Part shown: positions 35,708-44,735 of the stretch, in pieces
How positions within the stretch are numbered: position 1 is the stretch's first letter
How the letters are laid out: every line of letters starts with the position of its first letter
From: Mycobacterium terramassiliense
GTDB lineage: Bacteria; Actinomycetota; Actinomycetes; Mycobacteriales; Mycobacteriaceae
Length of the DNA stretch: 64,000 nucleotides
Assembly (NCBI RefSeq): GCF_900157385.1
Contig: NZ_LT717700.1
Location: forward strand, 496,001-560,000
Direction: 5' to 3'
Made by a program: the position numbers and the translations under genes
The notes under the pieces: model-generated
What the model was told of the DNA's origin: nothing
What the model saw: only the letters and a program-made list of their open reading frames with translations
The model's database searches: none

Positions 35708-37462
35708 GTGATCTCCCAACACCGATACGACGTGGTGATCGTCGGCGCCGGGGGCGCCGGGATGCGCGCCGCCGTCGAGGCCGGGCCCCGGGTGCGGACC
35801 GCGGTGCTGACCAAGCTCTACCCCACCCGCAGCCACACCGGCGCCGCCCAGGGCGGCATGTGCGCCGCGCTGGCCAACGTCGAAGACGACAACTGGGAAT
35901 GGCACACGTTCGACACCGTCAAGGGCGGTGACTACCTCGCGGACCAGGACGCCGTCGAGATCATGTGCAAGGAAGCCATCGACGCGGTGCTCGACCTGGA
36001 GAAGATGGGGATGCCGTTCAACCGCACCCCCGAGGGCCGCATCGACCAGCGCCGCTTCGGCGGTCACACCCGCGACCACGGCAAGGCGCCGGTGCGCCGG
36101 GCCTGCTACGCCGCGGACCGCACCGGCCACATGATCCTGCAGACGCTGTACCAGAACTGCGTCCGCCACGACGTGCAGTTCTTCAACGAGTTCTACGCGC
36201 TGGACCTGGTGCTCACGCAGACCCCGAGCGGGCCGGTGGCCACCGGCGTGGTCGCCTACGAGCTCGCGACGGGCGAGATCCACGTCTTCCACGCCAAGGC
36301 CGTCGTGATCGCCACCGGCGGCTCCGGCCGGATGTACAAGACGACCTCCAACGCGCACACGCTGACCGGCGACGGCATCGGCATCGTCTTCCGCAAGGGA
36401 CTTCCGTTGGAGGACATGGAGTTTCATCAGTTCCACCCGACGGGACTGGCCGGCCTGGGCATCCTGATCTCCGAGGCGGTGCGCGGCGAGGGCGGCCGGC
36501 TGCTCAACGCCGAGGGCGAGCGGTTCATGGAGCGCTACGCCCCGACGATCGTCGACCTGGCGCCCCGCGACATCGTCGCGCGCTCGATGGTGCTCGAGGT
36601 CCTTCAGGGCCGCGGCGCCGGCCCCAACAAGGATTACGTCTACATCGACGTCCGCCACCTCGGCGCCGACGTGCTCGAGGCCAAGCTGCCCGACATCACC
36701 GAGTTCGCCCGCACCTATCTGGGCGTGGACCCCGTGCACGAGCTGGTGCCGGTCTACCCGACGTGTCACTACGTGATGGGCGGCATTCCGACCACCGTCA
36801 CCGGACAGGTGTTGCGGGACAACACCTCCACCGTCCCCGGGCTGTACGCCGCGGGCGAGTGCGCGTGCGTGTCGGTGCACGGCGCCAACCGGCTGGGCAC
36901 CAACTCGCTGCTGGACATCAACGTCTTTGGCCGCCGGGCCGGCATCGCCGCGGCGAGCTACGCCCGGGGACACGACTTCGTCGACATGCCGCCCGACCCG
37001 GCGGCCATGGTCGTCGGCTGGGTGGGCGACATCCTCTCCGAGCACGGCAACGAGCGCGTCGCCGACATCCGCAACGCGCTGCAGCAGTCGATGGACAACA
37101 ACGCCGCGGTGTTCCGCACCGAGGAGACGCTGAAGCAGGCGCTCACCGACATCCACGCGCTCAAGGAGCGCTATTCGCGAATCACCGTGCACGACAAGGG
37201 AAAGCGCTTCAACAGCGACCTGTTGGAGGCCATCGAGCTGGGCTTCCTGCTGGAGCTGGCCGAGGTCACCGTGGTCGGCGCGCTGAACCGCAAGGAGTCC
37301 CGCGGCGGGCATGCCCGCGAGGACTACCCGAACCGCGACGACGTCAACTACATGCGCCACACCATGGCGTACAAGCAGGGCACCGATCTGCTCAGCGACA
37401 TCGCGCTGGACTTCAAGCCCGTCGTGCAGACCCGCTACGAACCCAAGGAACGGAAGTACTGA
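35708..37462 (+). CDS. sdhA: Succinate dehydrogenase flavoprotein subunit SdhA
   Basis: A 584-residue FAD subunit that oxidises succinate to fumarate. FAD fold VVIVGAGGAGMRAAVEAG at the N-terminus, covalent-FAD histidine in TRSHTGAAQGG (about residue 42), VIATGGSGRMY, substrate-site EFHQFHPTGL and RGEGGRLLN, GECACVSVHGANRLGTNSLLD, and a C-terminal helical domain. Matches Rv3318. The GTG start sits 10 bp after sdhD behind GAAAGGCGAG. Confidence 0.96.
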   Translation: MISQHRYDVVIVGAGGAGMRAAVEAGPRVRTAVLTKLYPTRSHTGAAQGGMCAALANVEDDNWEWHTFDTVKGGDYLADQDAVEIMCKEAIDAVLDLEKMGMPFNRTPEGRIDQRRFGGHTRDHGKAPVRRACYAADRTGHMILQTLYQNCVRHDVQFFNEFYALDLVLTQTPSGPVATGVVAYELATGEIHVFHAKAVVIATGGSGRMYKTTSNAHTLTGDGIGIVFRKGLPLEDMEFHQFHPTGLAGLGILISEAVRGEGGRLLNAEGERFMERYAPTIVDLAPRDIVARSMVLEVLQGRGAGPNKDYVYIDVRHLGADVLEAKLPDITEFARTYLGVDPVHELVPVYPTCHYVMGGIPTTVTGQVLRDNTSTVPGLYAAGECACVSVHGANRLGTNSLLDINVFGRRAGIAAASYARGHDFVDMPPDPAAMVVGWVGDILSEHGNERVADIRNALQQSMDNNAAVFRTEETLKQALTDIHALKERYSRITVHDKGKRFNSDLLEAIELGFLLELAEVTVVGALNRKESRGGHAREDYPNRDDVNYMRHTMAYKQGTDLLSDIALDFKPVVQTRYEPKERKY

Positions 37463-38262
37463 TGGCCGCAGACGTCGAGCCCGGCCTGGAGCCTCCCCCG
37501 CCGCCGATCCCCGAGGGCGCGGTGATGGTGACCGTGAAGATCGCCCGGTTCAACCCCGACCAGCCCGAGGCCTTCGCGAAAACCGGTGGCTGGCAAAGCT
37601 TTCGGGTGCCATGCCTGCCCAGCGACCGGATGCTCAACCTGCTGATCTACATCAAGAGCTACCTGGACGGCACGCTGACCTTCCGGCGGTCCTGCGCGCA
37701 CGGGGTGTGCGGCTCGGACGCCATGCGCATCAACGGCGTCAACCGGCTGGCCTGCAAGGTGCTGATGCGCGACCTGCTGCCCACGCCGAAGAAGGGCAAG
37801 CCGGCCAAGCCGCTGACCATCACGGTCGAACCGATCCGCGGGCTGCCGGTGGAGAAGGACCTGGTGGTCGACATGGAGCCGTTCTTCGACGCCTACCGGG
37901 CGGTGAAGCCGTACCTGATCACCAGCGGCAACCCCCCGACGCGGGAACGCATCCAGAGCCCGACCGACCGCGCCCGCTACGACGACACCACCAAGTGCAT
38001 CCTGTGCGCGTGCTGCACCACCAGCTGCCCGATCTTCTGGCACGAGGGCAGCTACTACGGGCCGGCGGCGATCGTCAACGCCCACCGCTTCATCTTCGAC
38101 AGCCGCGACGAGGCCGCCGCCCAGCGCCTCGACATCCTCAACGAGGTCGACGGGGTGTGGCGGTGCCGGACCACGTTCAACTGCACCGAATCCTGCCCGC
38201 GCGGCATCGAGGTCACCAAGGCGATCCAGGAGGTCAAGCGCGCGATCATGTTCTCGCGCTGA
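37462..38262 (+). CDS. sdhB: Succinate dehydrogenase iron-sulfur subunit SdhB
   Basis: A 266-residue protein carrying three iron-sulfur centres: 2Fe-2S ligands in RRSCAHGVCGSDAM...CK (about residues 74-97), 4Fe-4S in CILCACCTTSC and 3Fe-4S in CRTTFNCTESCPRG. It has a Pro-rich N-terminal extension. ATG overlaps the sdhA stop by one base. Last gene of sdhCDAB, matching Rv3319. Confidence 0.96.
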   Translation: MAADVEPGLEPPPPPIPEGAVMVTVKIARFNPDQPEAFAKTGGWQSFRVPCLPSDRMLNLLIYIKSYLDGTLTFRRSCAHGVCGSDAMRINGVNRLACKVLMRDLLPTPKKGKPAKPLTITVEPIRGLPVEKDLVVDMEPFFDAYRAVKPYLITSGNPPTRERIQSPTDRARYDDTTKCILCACCTTSCPIFWHEGSYYGPAAIVNAHRFIFDSRDEAAAQRLDILNEVDGVWRCRTTFNCTESCPRGIEVTKAIQEVKRAIMFSR

Positions 38263-38310
38263 ACGCTTCAGGTCTTTGATTCCCCGCCCCGGGCGTCGAC
38301 GGTTGCGCCC

Positions 38311-38568
38311 CTACTGGCGTCCCTCGTACGGCGGGACGGCGCTCCCCGTGTCCTGCGGCGGCAACTCGCCGGTGCCGCCGTAGGTGTCCGACGCGGCGGG
38401 ATCGCTCATCGGCGGGTTCGCGTCCTCGTCAACGGTCCCGACGGGCCGGTCCCCGCGGCCCTGCTCGGGCGTGTCGGGGCCGGTGTCCCGCGCGCCGCTG
38501 CCCGGCTGCGGATCGTCGAAATGCTCCAGCCGCCCGTTTTCCGATCCTTGATCATTTTGAGAGGTCAT
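38311..38568 (-). CDS. Small disordered hydrophilic protein
   Basis: An 85-residue protein rich in Gly, Pro, Asp, Glu and Gln (MTSQNDQGSENGRLEHFDD...) without hydrophobic core, transmembrane segment or cysteine, so it is probably intrinsically disordered. No family is recognised. A GGAGAC ribosome site lies just before ATG 38568, which supports expression; a GTG three bases upstream is also possible. It stands alone between sdhB (convergent) and the diguanylate cyclase (same strand, 128 bp upstream). Confidence 0.6.
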   Translation of the reverse strand: MTSQNDQGSENGRLEHFDDPQPGSGARDTGPDTPEQGRGDRPVGTVDEDANPPMSDPAASDTYGGTGELPPQDTGSAVPPYEGRQ

Positions 38569-38696
38569 CACTGTCTCCTCACCCTCTCCCACCCTGCCGC
38601 ACTGGATGGCGGCGCGGGTAAGACACGGGTACCCGAACTCCGCGCGCCGAACACGTCGTGCCCCGGCCGGTCGATCGCCGGAGCTCGCGGGCGCGG

Positions 38697-39761
38697 TCAG
38701 CAAAGTTCGTGGTGGTGACTTCGGTTGCCCCCCAACCGTTTGGCCTGATACATCGCGGCATCCGACGCGCTGATCAACTCGCCCAGCAGTGCGTGCGGTT
38801 CGGGTGCGGTGTCGTCCAGACGAGCGCAGGCGGTGCCGATGCTGGCGGTGACCCCCGCGGCCGAGTCCGCGATGGCCCGGCACATCCGCGCGGCCAACGA
38901 TTCGGCGTTGCAGCCCGCCGAAGTGCCCGCCAAGAGGAATTCCTCACCCCCGCTTCGCGACACCACCGCCTGGTTGTCGGCCGCGGCCAGCAGCGCCTGG
39001 GCGACCTGCACCAGCGCGTGGTCCCCCGCGGCGTGGCCACACCGGTCGTTGAGGGCTTTGAAGTTGTCCAGATCGATCAGCATCACGACCAGGTGGGAAT
39101 CGATGCCGCGTCGCGCCAGGATCATGCCCAGCGCCTCGTGCTGGAACGCGCGCCTGTTCAGCAGGCCCGTCAACGGGTCGCGGTCGGCGCGCAGCAGGTC
39201 CCCGGACAAGGCGCGCACCAGGACGCGGATGGCCAGCGGCAGGGCGATGTTGACCTCGATCACCAGCCACAGATCCACGCCCGCGAGGCTGGGGTGGCCC
39301 GATCTCGCCAGCGACAAGGCCTCCCACGAGCCGACGGCGGCGGCCAGCGCGAAGTTGTACAGCACGAACCCCGTGGTGTGAAAGAACGCGAGGTAGGCGC
39401 CGAAGGTCGCGAAGGCGACGCACCCGATCAGTGCGGCCAGCGGGTTCGGGTGCGCCAGGCACGCCAACGCGACGGCGGTGTTGCACGTCATGGCGAACAC
39501 CAGCGATTGCGGGCGCGTCGGCCAGCGCCATATCCACAACAACATTCCCGCCACCCCGCCGGCGACGGCGACCCACATCATCGCCACCGGCACCGGGCCG
39601 CGGGGACCGTCCGCACCGGCCAGCAGCGCGACGAGGCACAACACCATCGACGCGGAGATCAGCGCCATCACGGCCCGGGTGGCGCCGCTGATGCCGCGCG
39701 AAGCCAGGTAGCCGGAGAGCCAGTCATACTGATCGGCCCCCCGGCTAAACAGCGCGGTCAT
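38697..39761 (-). CDS. Membrane-bound GGDEF-domain diguanylate cyclase
   Basis: A 354-residue protein: about six transmembrane helices in residues 25-195, then a GGDEF domain (DPLTGLLNRRAF, MLIDLDNFKALNDRCGHAAGD, active-site loop SRSGGEEFLL near residue 280). The catalytic GGEEF is intact, so c-di-GMP synthesis is expected. The usual upstream RxxD product-inhibition site is not seen. M. tuberculosis has no such gene at this locus. Start is GTG/ATG at 39761 (MTALFSRGADQYDW). Confidence 0.9.
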   Translation of the reverse strand: MTALFSRGADQYDWLSGYLASRGISGATRAVMALISASMVLCLVALLAGADGPRGPVPVAMMWVAVAGGVAGMLLWIWRWPTRPQSLVFAMTCNTAVALACLAHPNPLAALIGCVAFATFGAYLAFFHTTGFVLYNFALAAAVGSWEALSLARSGHPSLAGVDLWLVIEVNIALPLAIRVLVRALSGDLLRADRDPLTGLLNRRAFQHEALGMILARRGIDSHLVVMLIDLDNFKALNDRCGHAAGDHALVQVAQALLAAADNQAVVSRSGGEEFLLAGTSAGCNAESLAARMCRAIADSAAGVTASIGTACARLDDTAPEPHALLGELISASDAAMYQAKRLGGNRSHHHELC

Positions 39762-39873
39762 CGTCGACTCTCACTCGCTCCCCATCGCCACCGCCCGTCC
39801 AGCGGCTAGCCGCATCCTACGGCCCTATCGCGGCAGCCCGTCACACTTTCGCACCCCGTCCCGTCAGAGGGAT

Positions 39874-40455
39874 ATGACTCAGAAAACCCGCATCGAGCCC
39901 CTATCCCCCAGGCGCGCCGGGCTGCTGACCCGGGCCATGTATCGCGTCGCCAAGCGGCGCTACGGCCAGGTTCCCGAGCCGTTCGCCGTGTCCGCGCACC
40001 ATCGCAAGCTGATGCTCGCCGGCGCCGTGCACGAAACGATGGTCGACCGGGCGTCCAGGACGCTCCCGGTCGGCGTGCGCGAACTCGCGGTGCTGTGGGC
40101 CGCGCGGGCGATCGGCTGCTCGTGGTGTGTCGACTTCGGGTCCATGCTGCAGCGGCTGGACGGCCTGGACACAGAGCGGCTCAGGGACATCGACAACTAC
40201 GCAACCTCGCCGCTGTTCAGCGACGACGAGCGCGCCGCCATCGCCTACGCCGACGCGATGACCGCCGACCCGCACACCGTCAGCGACGAGCAGGTCGCCG
40301 ACCTGCGCGCCCGCTTCGGCGACGCCGGCGTGTACGAGCTGACCTATCAGATCGGGCTGGAGAACATGCGGGCGCGGGTCAACTCCGCGCTGGGCATCAC
40401 CGAGCAGGGCTTCAATTCCGGTGACGCCTGCCGCATCCCGTGGTCGAGCCCGTAA
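39874..40455 (+). CDS. AhpD-like / carboxymuconolactone decarboxylase-family protein
   Basis: A 193-residue all-helical protein of the CMD/AhpD-like superfamily with the redox pair in AIGCSWCVDFG (CxxC near residue 84-87), FSDDERAAIAYADAM, and ELTYQIGLENMRARVNSALG. Members are peroxidase reductants or decarboxylases; the CxxC suggests thiol chemistry. ATG at 39874 follows CAGAGGGAT. An AraC regulator starts 19 bp downstream with its own -10 element. Confidence 0.85.
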   Translation: MTQKTRIEPLSPRRAGLLTRAMYRVAKRRYGQVPEPFAVSAHHRKLMLAGAVHETMVDRASRTLPVGVRELAVLWAARAIGCSWCVDFGSMLQRLDGLDTERLRDIDNYATSPLFSDDERAAIAYADAMTADPHTVSDEQVADLRARFGDAGVYELTYQIGLENMRARVNSALGITEQGFNSGDACRIPWSSP

Positions 40456-40462
40456 CCGGCGC

Positions 40463-40468
40463 TAGAGT
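40463..40468 (+). promoter_or_regulatory. -10 element of the AraC-family gene
   Basis: TAGAGT six bases upstream of the ATG at 40475, with no ribosome site; leaderless spacing. Confidence 0.5.
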
Positions 40469-40474
40469 GGCGGC

Positions 40475-41206
40475 ATGCGCGTCTGGGACTTGGGCCCGGG
40501 TCGGCTCATGGTGGCCGGCGCATTCTCCGATCTCGCGCCGCACCACCACCCCGCCGTTCAGGTCACGGTTGGCGCCGGGGGTCCGTTGACGGTGACCCGG
40601 GCGGGCGGCCGGCGCGACGTGTGCCGGCTTGTCGTGGTCGGCAGCGGGGTGCGGCATGCGGTGCGCTCGGACGCGAAATCCGGGGCGGTGACGCTGTACT
40701 TCGGGCTGCAGACGCCGCAGGGCGTCGCGCTGAACGGCCTGGCGCGCCAGCGCGTCTGGGTCGTCGACGACGGACGACCGCTGGCCGAGGCGGCGGCCGC
40801 GCTGCTGGGCGACGAGGGCCCGCACGCCGCCGCTGATTTCCTGGTCGCCCGGCTGTGCGGACAGCACGACGGGCCGCGGTCGGTGCACCCGCAACTGCGG
40901 CAGGCGATCGAAGTCGTGTCGAGCCGGGTGCCGAGCCACGTCGACGTGGCCGCGGTCGCGAATACCGTTGCGCTGTCACCGGATTACCTCGGTCGGCTGT
41001 GCAAGCAGCAGACCGGGGCGTCGTTGTCGGCCACGATCCGCTGGGTGCGATTGGTGGCCGCGATCGGACACGTGATCGAGGGCCGCTCCGTCACCGACGC
41101 CGCCCACCTGGCCGGGTTCGCCGACGGCTCGCACGCCACCAGGGTGTGCTGGGAGATGACCGGGTCGGCCCCGCGCGACCTCGCGCGGGCGGTCCACGAA
41201 TCCTGA
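40475..41206 (+). CDS. AraC-family transcriptional regulator
   Basis: A 243-residue regulator. N-terminal cupin-like sensing part (HHHPAVQVTVGAGG), C-terminal pair of helix-turn-helices from about residue 140: VDVAAVANTVALSPDYLGRLCKQQTG and SVTDAAHLAGFADGSHATRVCWEMTGSAPRDL. The ligand is unknown. Neighbours on the same strand are an AhpD-like gene upstream and an HSL-type esterase 46 bp downstream, which are candidate targets (inference). Confidence 0.88.
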   Translation: MRVWDLGPGRLMVAGAFSDLAPHHHPAVQVTVGAGGPLTVTRAGGRRDVCRLVVVGSGVRHAVRSDAKSGAVTLYFGLQTPQGVALNGLARQRVWVVDDGRPLAEAAAALLGDEGPHAAADFLVARLCGQHDGPRSVHPQLRQAIEVVSSRVPSHVDVAAVANTVALSPDYLGRLCKQQTGASLSATIRWVRLVAAIGHVIEGRSVTDAAHLAGFADGSHATRVCWEMTGSAPRDLARAVHES

Positions 41207-41252
41207 CGGATCCGTACAAGCGTTCCCGGCGCGATCGACCCACGCTTGGGAT

Positions 41253-42344
41253 ATGTCAGCACTAGGCATCCGGGCGGCGGCCGTCCGCGCGGTGTTCGGC
41301 TTGCCCCGGCCGGTCCGGCGGCAGTTGGCGGGTCCGCCGGTCCGCATCGACGGCCAGGAGCTGGACCTGGACGCCCAGCTGTTCATCCGTCTCAAAAACC
41401 GCTCGGGCTCCGACGTTTTCACCGATCCCGTGGACGAGGCGAGGGCGCGGTATGAACAGCTGCCGCGGCTCATCGCCTACGAGTCACCCGTGCGTGTCGC
41501 GGCGAGCGAAATCGGGGTGCCAGCCGAGCACGGCGGCATCGCGGCCACCCTGTACACCCCGGCCGGCCTGCCCGCGCCGTCGGGGCTGCTGGTGTATTTC
41601 CACGGCGGCGGCTTCTCCGTCGGCTCCCGAATCAGCCACGACCCGGTCGCCCGTTACCTGGCCGGCCGCGCGGGCGCGCGCGTGCTGTCGGTCGAGTACC
41701 GGCGCGCGCCCGAGCACCCGTTCCCCGCCGCCGTGCAGGACGCGATCGCCGCGTTCGATTACGCGCACCGCCACGCCGCCGAGCTGGGCGCGGATCCCGA
41801 CCGCATCGCGGTCGGGGGCGACAGCGCCGGCGGGAACCTGGCGGCCGTGACGGCCCAACAGGCGGTGCGGCGGGGCGGCGCCATACCCGCGTTTCAGCTG
41901 CTGATGTATCCGCCGACCGATCTCGGCACGCGGCGGGCATCGCACGACCTGTTCAACCGGGCGTCCACGTTCACGGACGCGAATCTTCGCTGGGCGCTGG
42001 CCAACTACATACCGGACGGAACCGACCCGAGCGATCCCAGGCTGTCACCGCTGCGCGGCGACGTCACGGGCCTGCCGCCCGCGTACGTCGGCAGCGCCGG
42101 CTTCGACCCGATCCGCGACGACGGGATCGCATACGCCGAAAAGCTGTGCGCGGGTGGGGTTTCGGTGGCGCTGAGCCGCCAGTCCGACCTGCCGCATGCG
42201 TACCTCAACTTCGTCGGGCTGGGCGGCCGGTTCGCCGAGGCCGCCGCCGAGGCCGCCGGCGCCTTGCGGCTCGGCCTCGCGCTGGCTTCAGGGACGGCCC
42301 AAGGGAGAGCCGGTGAACTTGTCCGGGTTGGCGACATCCCATAG
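41253..42344 (+). CDS. HSL-family alpha/beta hydrolase (lipase/esterase)
   Basis: A 363-residue hormone-sensitive-lipase-type esterase. Oxyanion motif YFHGGGFSVGS near residue 115, nucleophile Ser in GGDSAGGN near 190, Asp in GFDPIRDDG near 287, and His in LPHAYLNF near 313. Similar to mycobacterial LipH/LipI/LipN-type proteins that cleave short-chain esters. Its last 57 bases overlap the convergent 3' end of sigJ, so the final 19 residues are encoded antisense to SigJ. Confidence 0.9.
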   Translation: MSALGIRAAAVRAVFGLPRPVRRQLAGPPVRIDGQELDLDAQLFIRLKNRSGSDVFTDPVDEARARYEQLPRLIAYESPVRVAASEIGVPAEHGGIAATLYTPAGLPAPSGLLVYFHGGGFSVGSRISHDPVARYLAGRAGARVLSVEYRRAPEHPFPAAVQDAIAAFDYAHRHAAELGADPDRIAVGGDSAGGNLAAVTAQQAVRRGGAIPAFQLLMYPPTDLGTRRASHDLFNRASTFTDANLRWALANYIPDGTDPSDPRLSPLRGDVTGLPPAYVGSAGFDPIRDDGIAYAEKLCAGGVSVALSRQSDLPHAYLNFVGLGGRFAEAAAEAAGALRLGLALASGTAQGRAGELVRVGDIP

Positions 42345-43190
42345 GGCGCAGACCTTTCCGTCGCGCACCGTGATCGCGAGGATCCGCGGCCGCATCGCCC
42401 AGTGACCGTCGTCGCCGGGCCCGCCCGCCGTGTAGGCGCCCAGTTCGCCGTTGACCAGCGCCAGTTGGTTGGCCGTGAAGAACGCCGGCCCGTAGCGGCG
42501 GGCCAGGCCGAACATGAAGCGAGCCACCTTGTCCGCCCCGCGAATGACGTGAACCGCGGTGGGCGCCTTGCCGTTTGAATCGCCGGTGAAGACCACGTCG
42601 GGATGCAGCAGCGCCACCACGGCCGCCAGGTCGCCGGTGGCCATGGCGGCCATCAGCCGGCCGACCACCTCGTTGTGGGAGGGATCGGGTTCCGGCGGCG
42701 GCTGCGCGCTGAGGGCCTTGCGGGCCCGCGACGCCAGCTGCCGCGCGGCGGCCTCGCTGGTTCCCAGCACCTCGGCCACGTCCGCGAACGGCACGGCGAA
42801 GCCGTCGTGCAGCACGAACGCGACCCGCTGGTCGGGCGACAGGCGCTCCAGCACCACCATCGCCGCGAACCGGGCGTCCTCGCTGGCCACCACGGCCGAC
42901 AGCGGGTCGCCCCGGTCGAAGCCCGTGACCACCGGCTCGGGCAGCCAGTTGCCGGTGTAGGTCTCGCGGCGATGCGCGGCCGAGCGCAACCGGTCCAGGC
43001 CCAGCCTGCTCACCACGGTGGTCAGCCACGCCCGCAAGTCCGAGATGTCCTGGTGCTGCCCGTGCCAGCGCAGCCAGGCCTCCTGAACGATGTCCTCGGC
43101 GTCGGCCACGGTGCCGGTCAGCCGGTAGGCGACGGACATGAGATGTGGCCGCAGGGCCTCGAACTGGCTGACCTGCTGCGCTGCGGTCAT
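42288..43190 (-). CDS. sigJ: ECF sigma factor SigJ with C-terminal SnoaL-like domain
   Basis: A 300-residue sigma factor: region 2 (FEALRPHLMSVAYRLTGTVADAEDIVQEAWLRW), region 4 (RLSPDQRVAFVLHDGFAVPFADVAEVLG), then a SnoaL-like fold from about residue 165 (EVVGRLMAAMATGDLAAVVALLHPDVVF), typical of the ECF41-like group that is regulated by its own C-terminal domain and not by an anti-sigma factor. Corresponds to Rv3328c. Starts 26 bp from the divergent aminotransferase gene. Confidence 0.94.
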   Translation of the reverse strand: MTAAQQVSQFEALRPHLMSVAYRLTGTVADAEDIVQEAWLRWHGQHQDISDLRAWLTTVVSRLGLDRLRSAAHRRETYTGNWLPEPVVTGFDRGDPLSAVVASEDARFAAMVVLERLSPDQRVAFVLHDGFAVPFADVAEVLGTSEAAARQLASRARKALSAQPPPEPDPSHNEVVGRLMAAMATGDLAAVVALLHPDVVFTGDSNGKAPTAVHVIRGADKVARFMFGLARRYGPAFFTANQLALVNGELGAYTAGGPGDDGHWAMRPRILAITVRDGKVCALWDVANPDKFTGSPLGRP

Positions 43191-43216
43191 ACCGCGAGGC
43201 TACGCTCGCGAACGAG
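43191..43216. promoter_or_regulatory. Compact divergent promoter sigJ / aminotransferase
   Basis: Only 26 bp separate the divergent starts. TACGCT (43201-43206) lies 10 bases from the plus-strand ATG and could serve as a -10. The -35 elements of either promoter must lie inside the opposing gene. Confidence 0.35.
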
Positions 43217-44548
43217 ATGGCTGACAACCTGTGGCTCCACTTCGCCCGGCACGGACCCGACATCACCCCGCCGATCATCACGCGCGGCGAAGGGGTCAGC
43301 ATCTTCGACGACCGCGGCCGCAGCTACCTCGACGGGTTGTCGGGGCTGTTCACCGTGCAGGTCGGCCACGGCCGCGCCGAACTCGCCGAGGTCGCCGCGA
43401 GGCAGGCCGCCACGCTGGCGTACTTCCCGCTGTGGGGGTATGCCACCCCGACCGCGATCGAGCTGGCCGGGCGCCTCGCACGCTACGCGCCGGGCGACCT
43501 GAACCGGGTCTTCTTCACCACCGGCGGCACCGAGGCCGTCGAGACCGCGTGGAAGGTGGCCAAGCAATACTTCAAGCTCACCGGCAAACCCGGTAAGCAC
43601 AAGGTGATTTCGCGGTCGGTCGCCTACCACGGCACCACGCAGGGCGCGTTGGCGATCACCGGGCTGCCGCGGTACAAGGCGCCGTTCGAGCCGGTGACCC
43701 CGGGCGGCTTCCGGGTGCCCAACACCAACCTCTACCGCGCGCCCGAACCTTTCGATTCCGACGCCAAGGCCTTCGGCCGCTGGGCCGCCGACCGCATCGC
43801 CGAGGCGATCGAGTTCGAGGGGCCCGACACCGTCGCCGCGGTCTTCTTGGAGCCGGTGCAGAACGCGGGCGGCTCGATCCCGCCTCCCCCAGGCTATTTC
43901 GAACGGGTGCGCCAGATCTGCGATTCCTACGACGTGCTGCTGGTCTCCGACGAGGTGATCTGCGCGTTCGGCCGGATCGGGTCGATGTTCGCCTGCACCG
44001 ACTTCGGCTACGTGCCCGACATGATCACCTGCGCCAAGGGCATGACGTCCGGCTACTCGCCGCTGGGCGCGATGATCGCCAGCGAGCGGTTGTTCGAGCC
44101 GTTCAACGACGGCAAAACCATGTTCCCGCACGGCTATACGTTCGGCGGTCACCCCGTGTCGGCCGCCGTGGCGCTGGCCAACCTCGACATCTTCGAGCGC
44201 GAGCGCCTCAACGAGCGGGTCAAACACCACGCCCCGCTGTTCCGCGCCACCCTGGAGAAGCTGTACGACCTGCCGATCGTCGGCGACGTGCGCGGCGAGG
44301 GCTATTTCTACGGCGTGGAACTGGTCAAGGACCAGGCGAGCAAGCAGACCTTCACCGACGACGAACGGCGGCCGCTGCTCGGCCGCGTCTCCTCGGCGCT
44401 GTTCGACGCCGGGTTGTACTGCCGCACCGACGACCGCGGCGATTCCGTCATCCAGCTGGCCCCGCCGCTGATCAGCGGGCAGGCCGAGTTCGACACCATC
44501 GAGGCCGCCCTGCGCGGCGTGCTCAGCGAGGAGTGTCGGCGCCTGTAG
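43217..44548 (+). CDS. Class III PLP-dependent aminotransferase (Rv3329 homologue)
   Basis: A 443-residue omega-amino-acid:pyruvate-type aminotransferase. FFTTGGTEAVETAWKVAKQY binds PLP phosphate, LVSDEVICAFGRIG holds the PLP Asp, and TCAKGMTSGYSPLGA carries the Schiff-base Lys near residue 278. Amine substrate unknown. Diverges from sigJ exactly as Rv3329 does in M. tuberculosis. Confidence 0.92.
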   Translation: MADNLWLHFARHGPDITPPIITRGEGVSIFDDRGRSYLDGLSGLFTVQVGHGRAELAEVAARQAATLAYFPLWGYATPTAIELAGRLARYAPGDLNRVFFTTGGTEAVETAWKVAKQYFKLTGKPGKHKVISRSVAYHGTTQGALAITGLPRYKAPFEPVTPGGFRVPNTNLYRAPEPFDSDAKAFGRWAADRIAEAIEFEGPDTVAAVFLEPVQNAGGSIPPPPGYFERVRQICDSYDVLLVSDEVICAFGRIGSMFACTDFGYVPDMITCAKGMTSGYSPLGAMIASERLFEPFNDGKTMFPHGYTFGGHPVSAAVALANLDIFERERLNERVKHHAPLFRATLEKLYDLPIVGDVRGEGYFYGVELVKDQASKQTFTDDERRPLLGRVSSALFDAGLYCRTDDRGDSVIQLAPPLISGQAEFDTIEAALRGVLSEECRRL

Positions 44549-44735
44549 CGAGGACCCGGTTGACCTCGTACGAGGCCAGCAAGACCTCCCGCGAATGCGC
44601 GGTGCTCGGGCTGCTCAGCAGCCGCGTTTGCGCGTTGCAGAGCCAGGTGAGCGCCGACCGCAAGTCGGCATCGGTGGCGCTGTCGCGATGCAGCTTCAGC
44701 TCGTCCAGCACGCGCTCACCCCCCGAGTGCCGCAC
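44523..44735 (-). CDS. Hypothetical small protein, start uncertain
   Basis: A 70-residue open frame from GTG 44735 with protein-like composition (SALTWLCNAQTRLLSSP, REVLLASYEVNRVLA), probably helical. In-frame sequence with similar character (RSLDQLLKQVEKGTQ) continues upstream to a TGA at 44868-44870, but only non-standard starts (CTG 44849, ATT) are available there, so either the start is unusual or the gene is 5'-damaged. Its 3' end overlaps the convergent aminotransferase by 26 bp. No family recognised. Confidence 0.45.
   Translation of the reverse strand: MRHSGGERVLDELKLHRDSATDADLRSALTWLCNAQTRLLSSPSTAHSREVLLASYEVNRVLATGADTPR

Noticed and set aside
35642..37360. Long minus-strand open frame opposite sdhA
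   Set aside because: Fully antisense to a conserved flavoprotein; low-complexity Val/Gly/His/Arg content and no motif.
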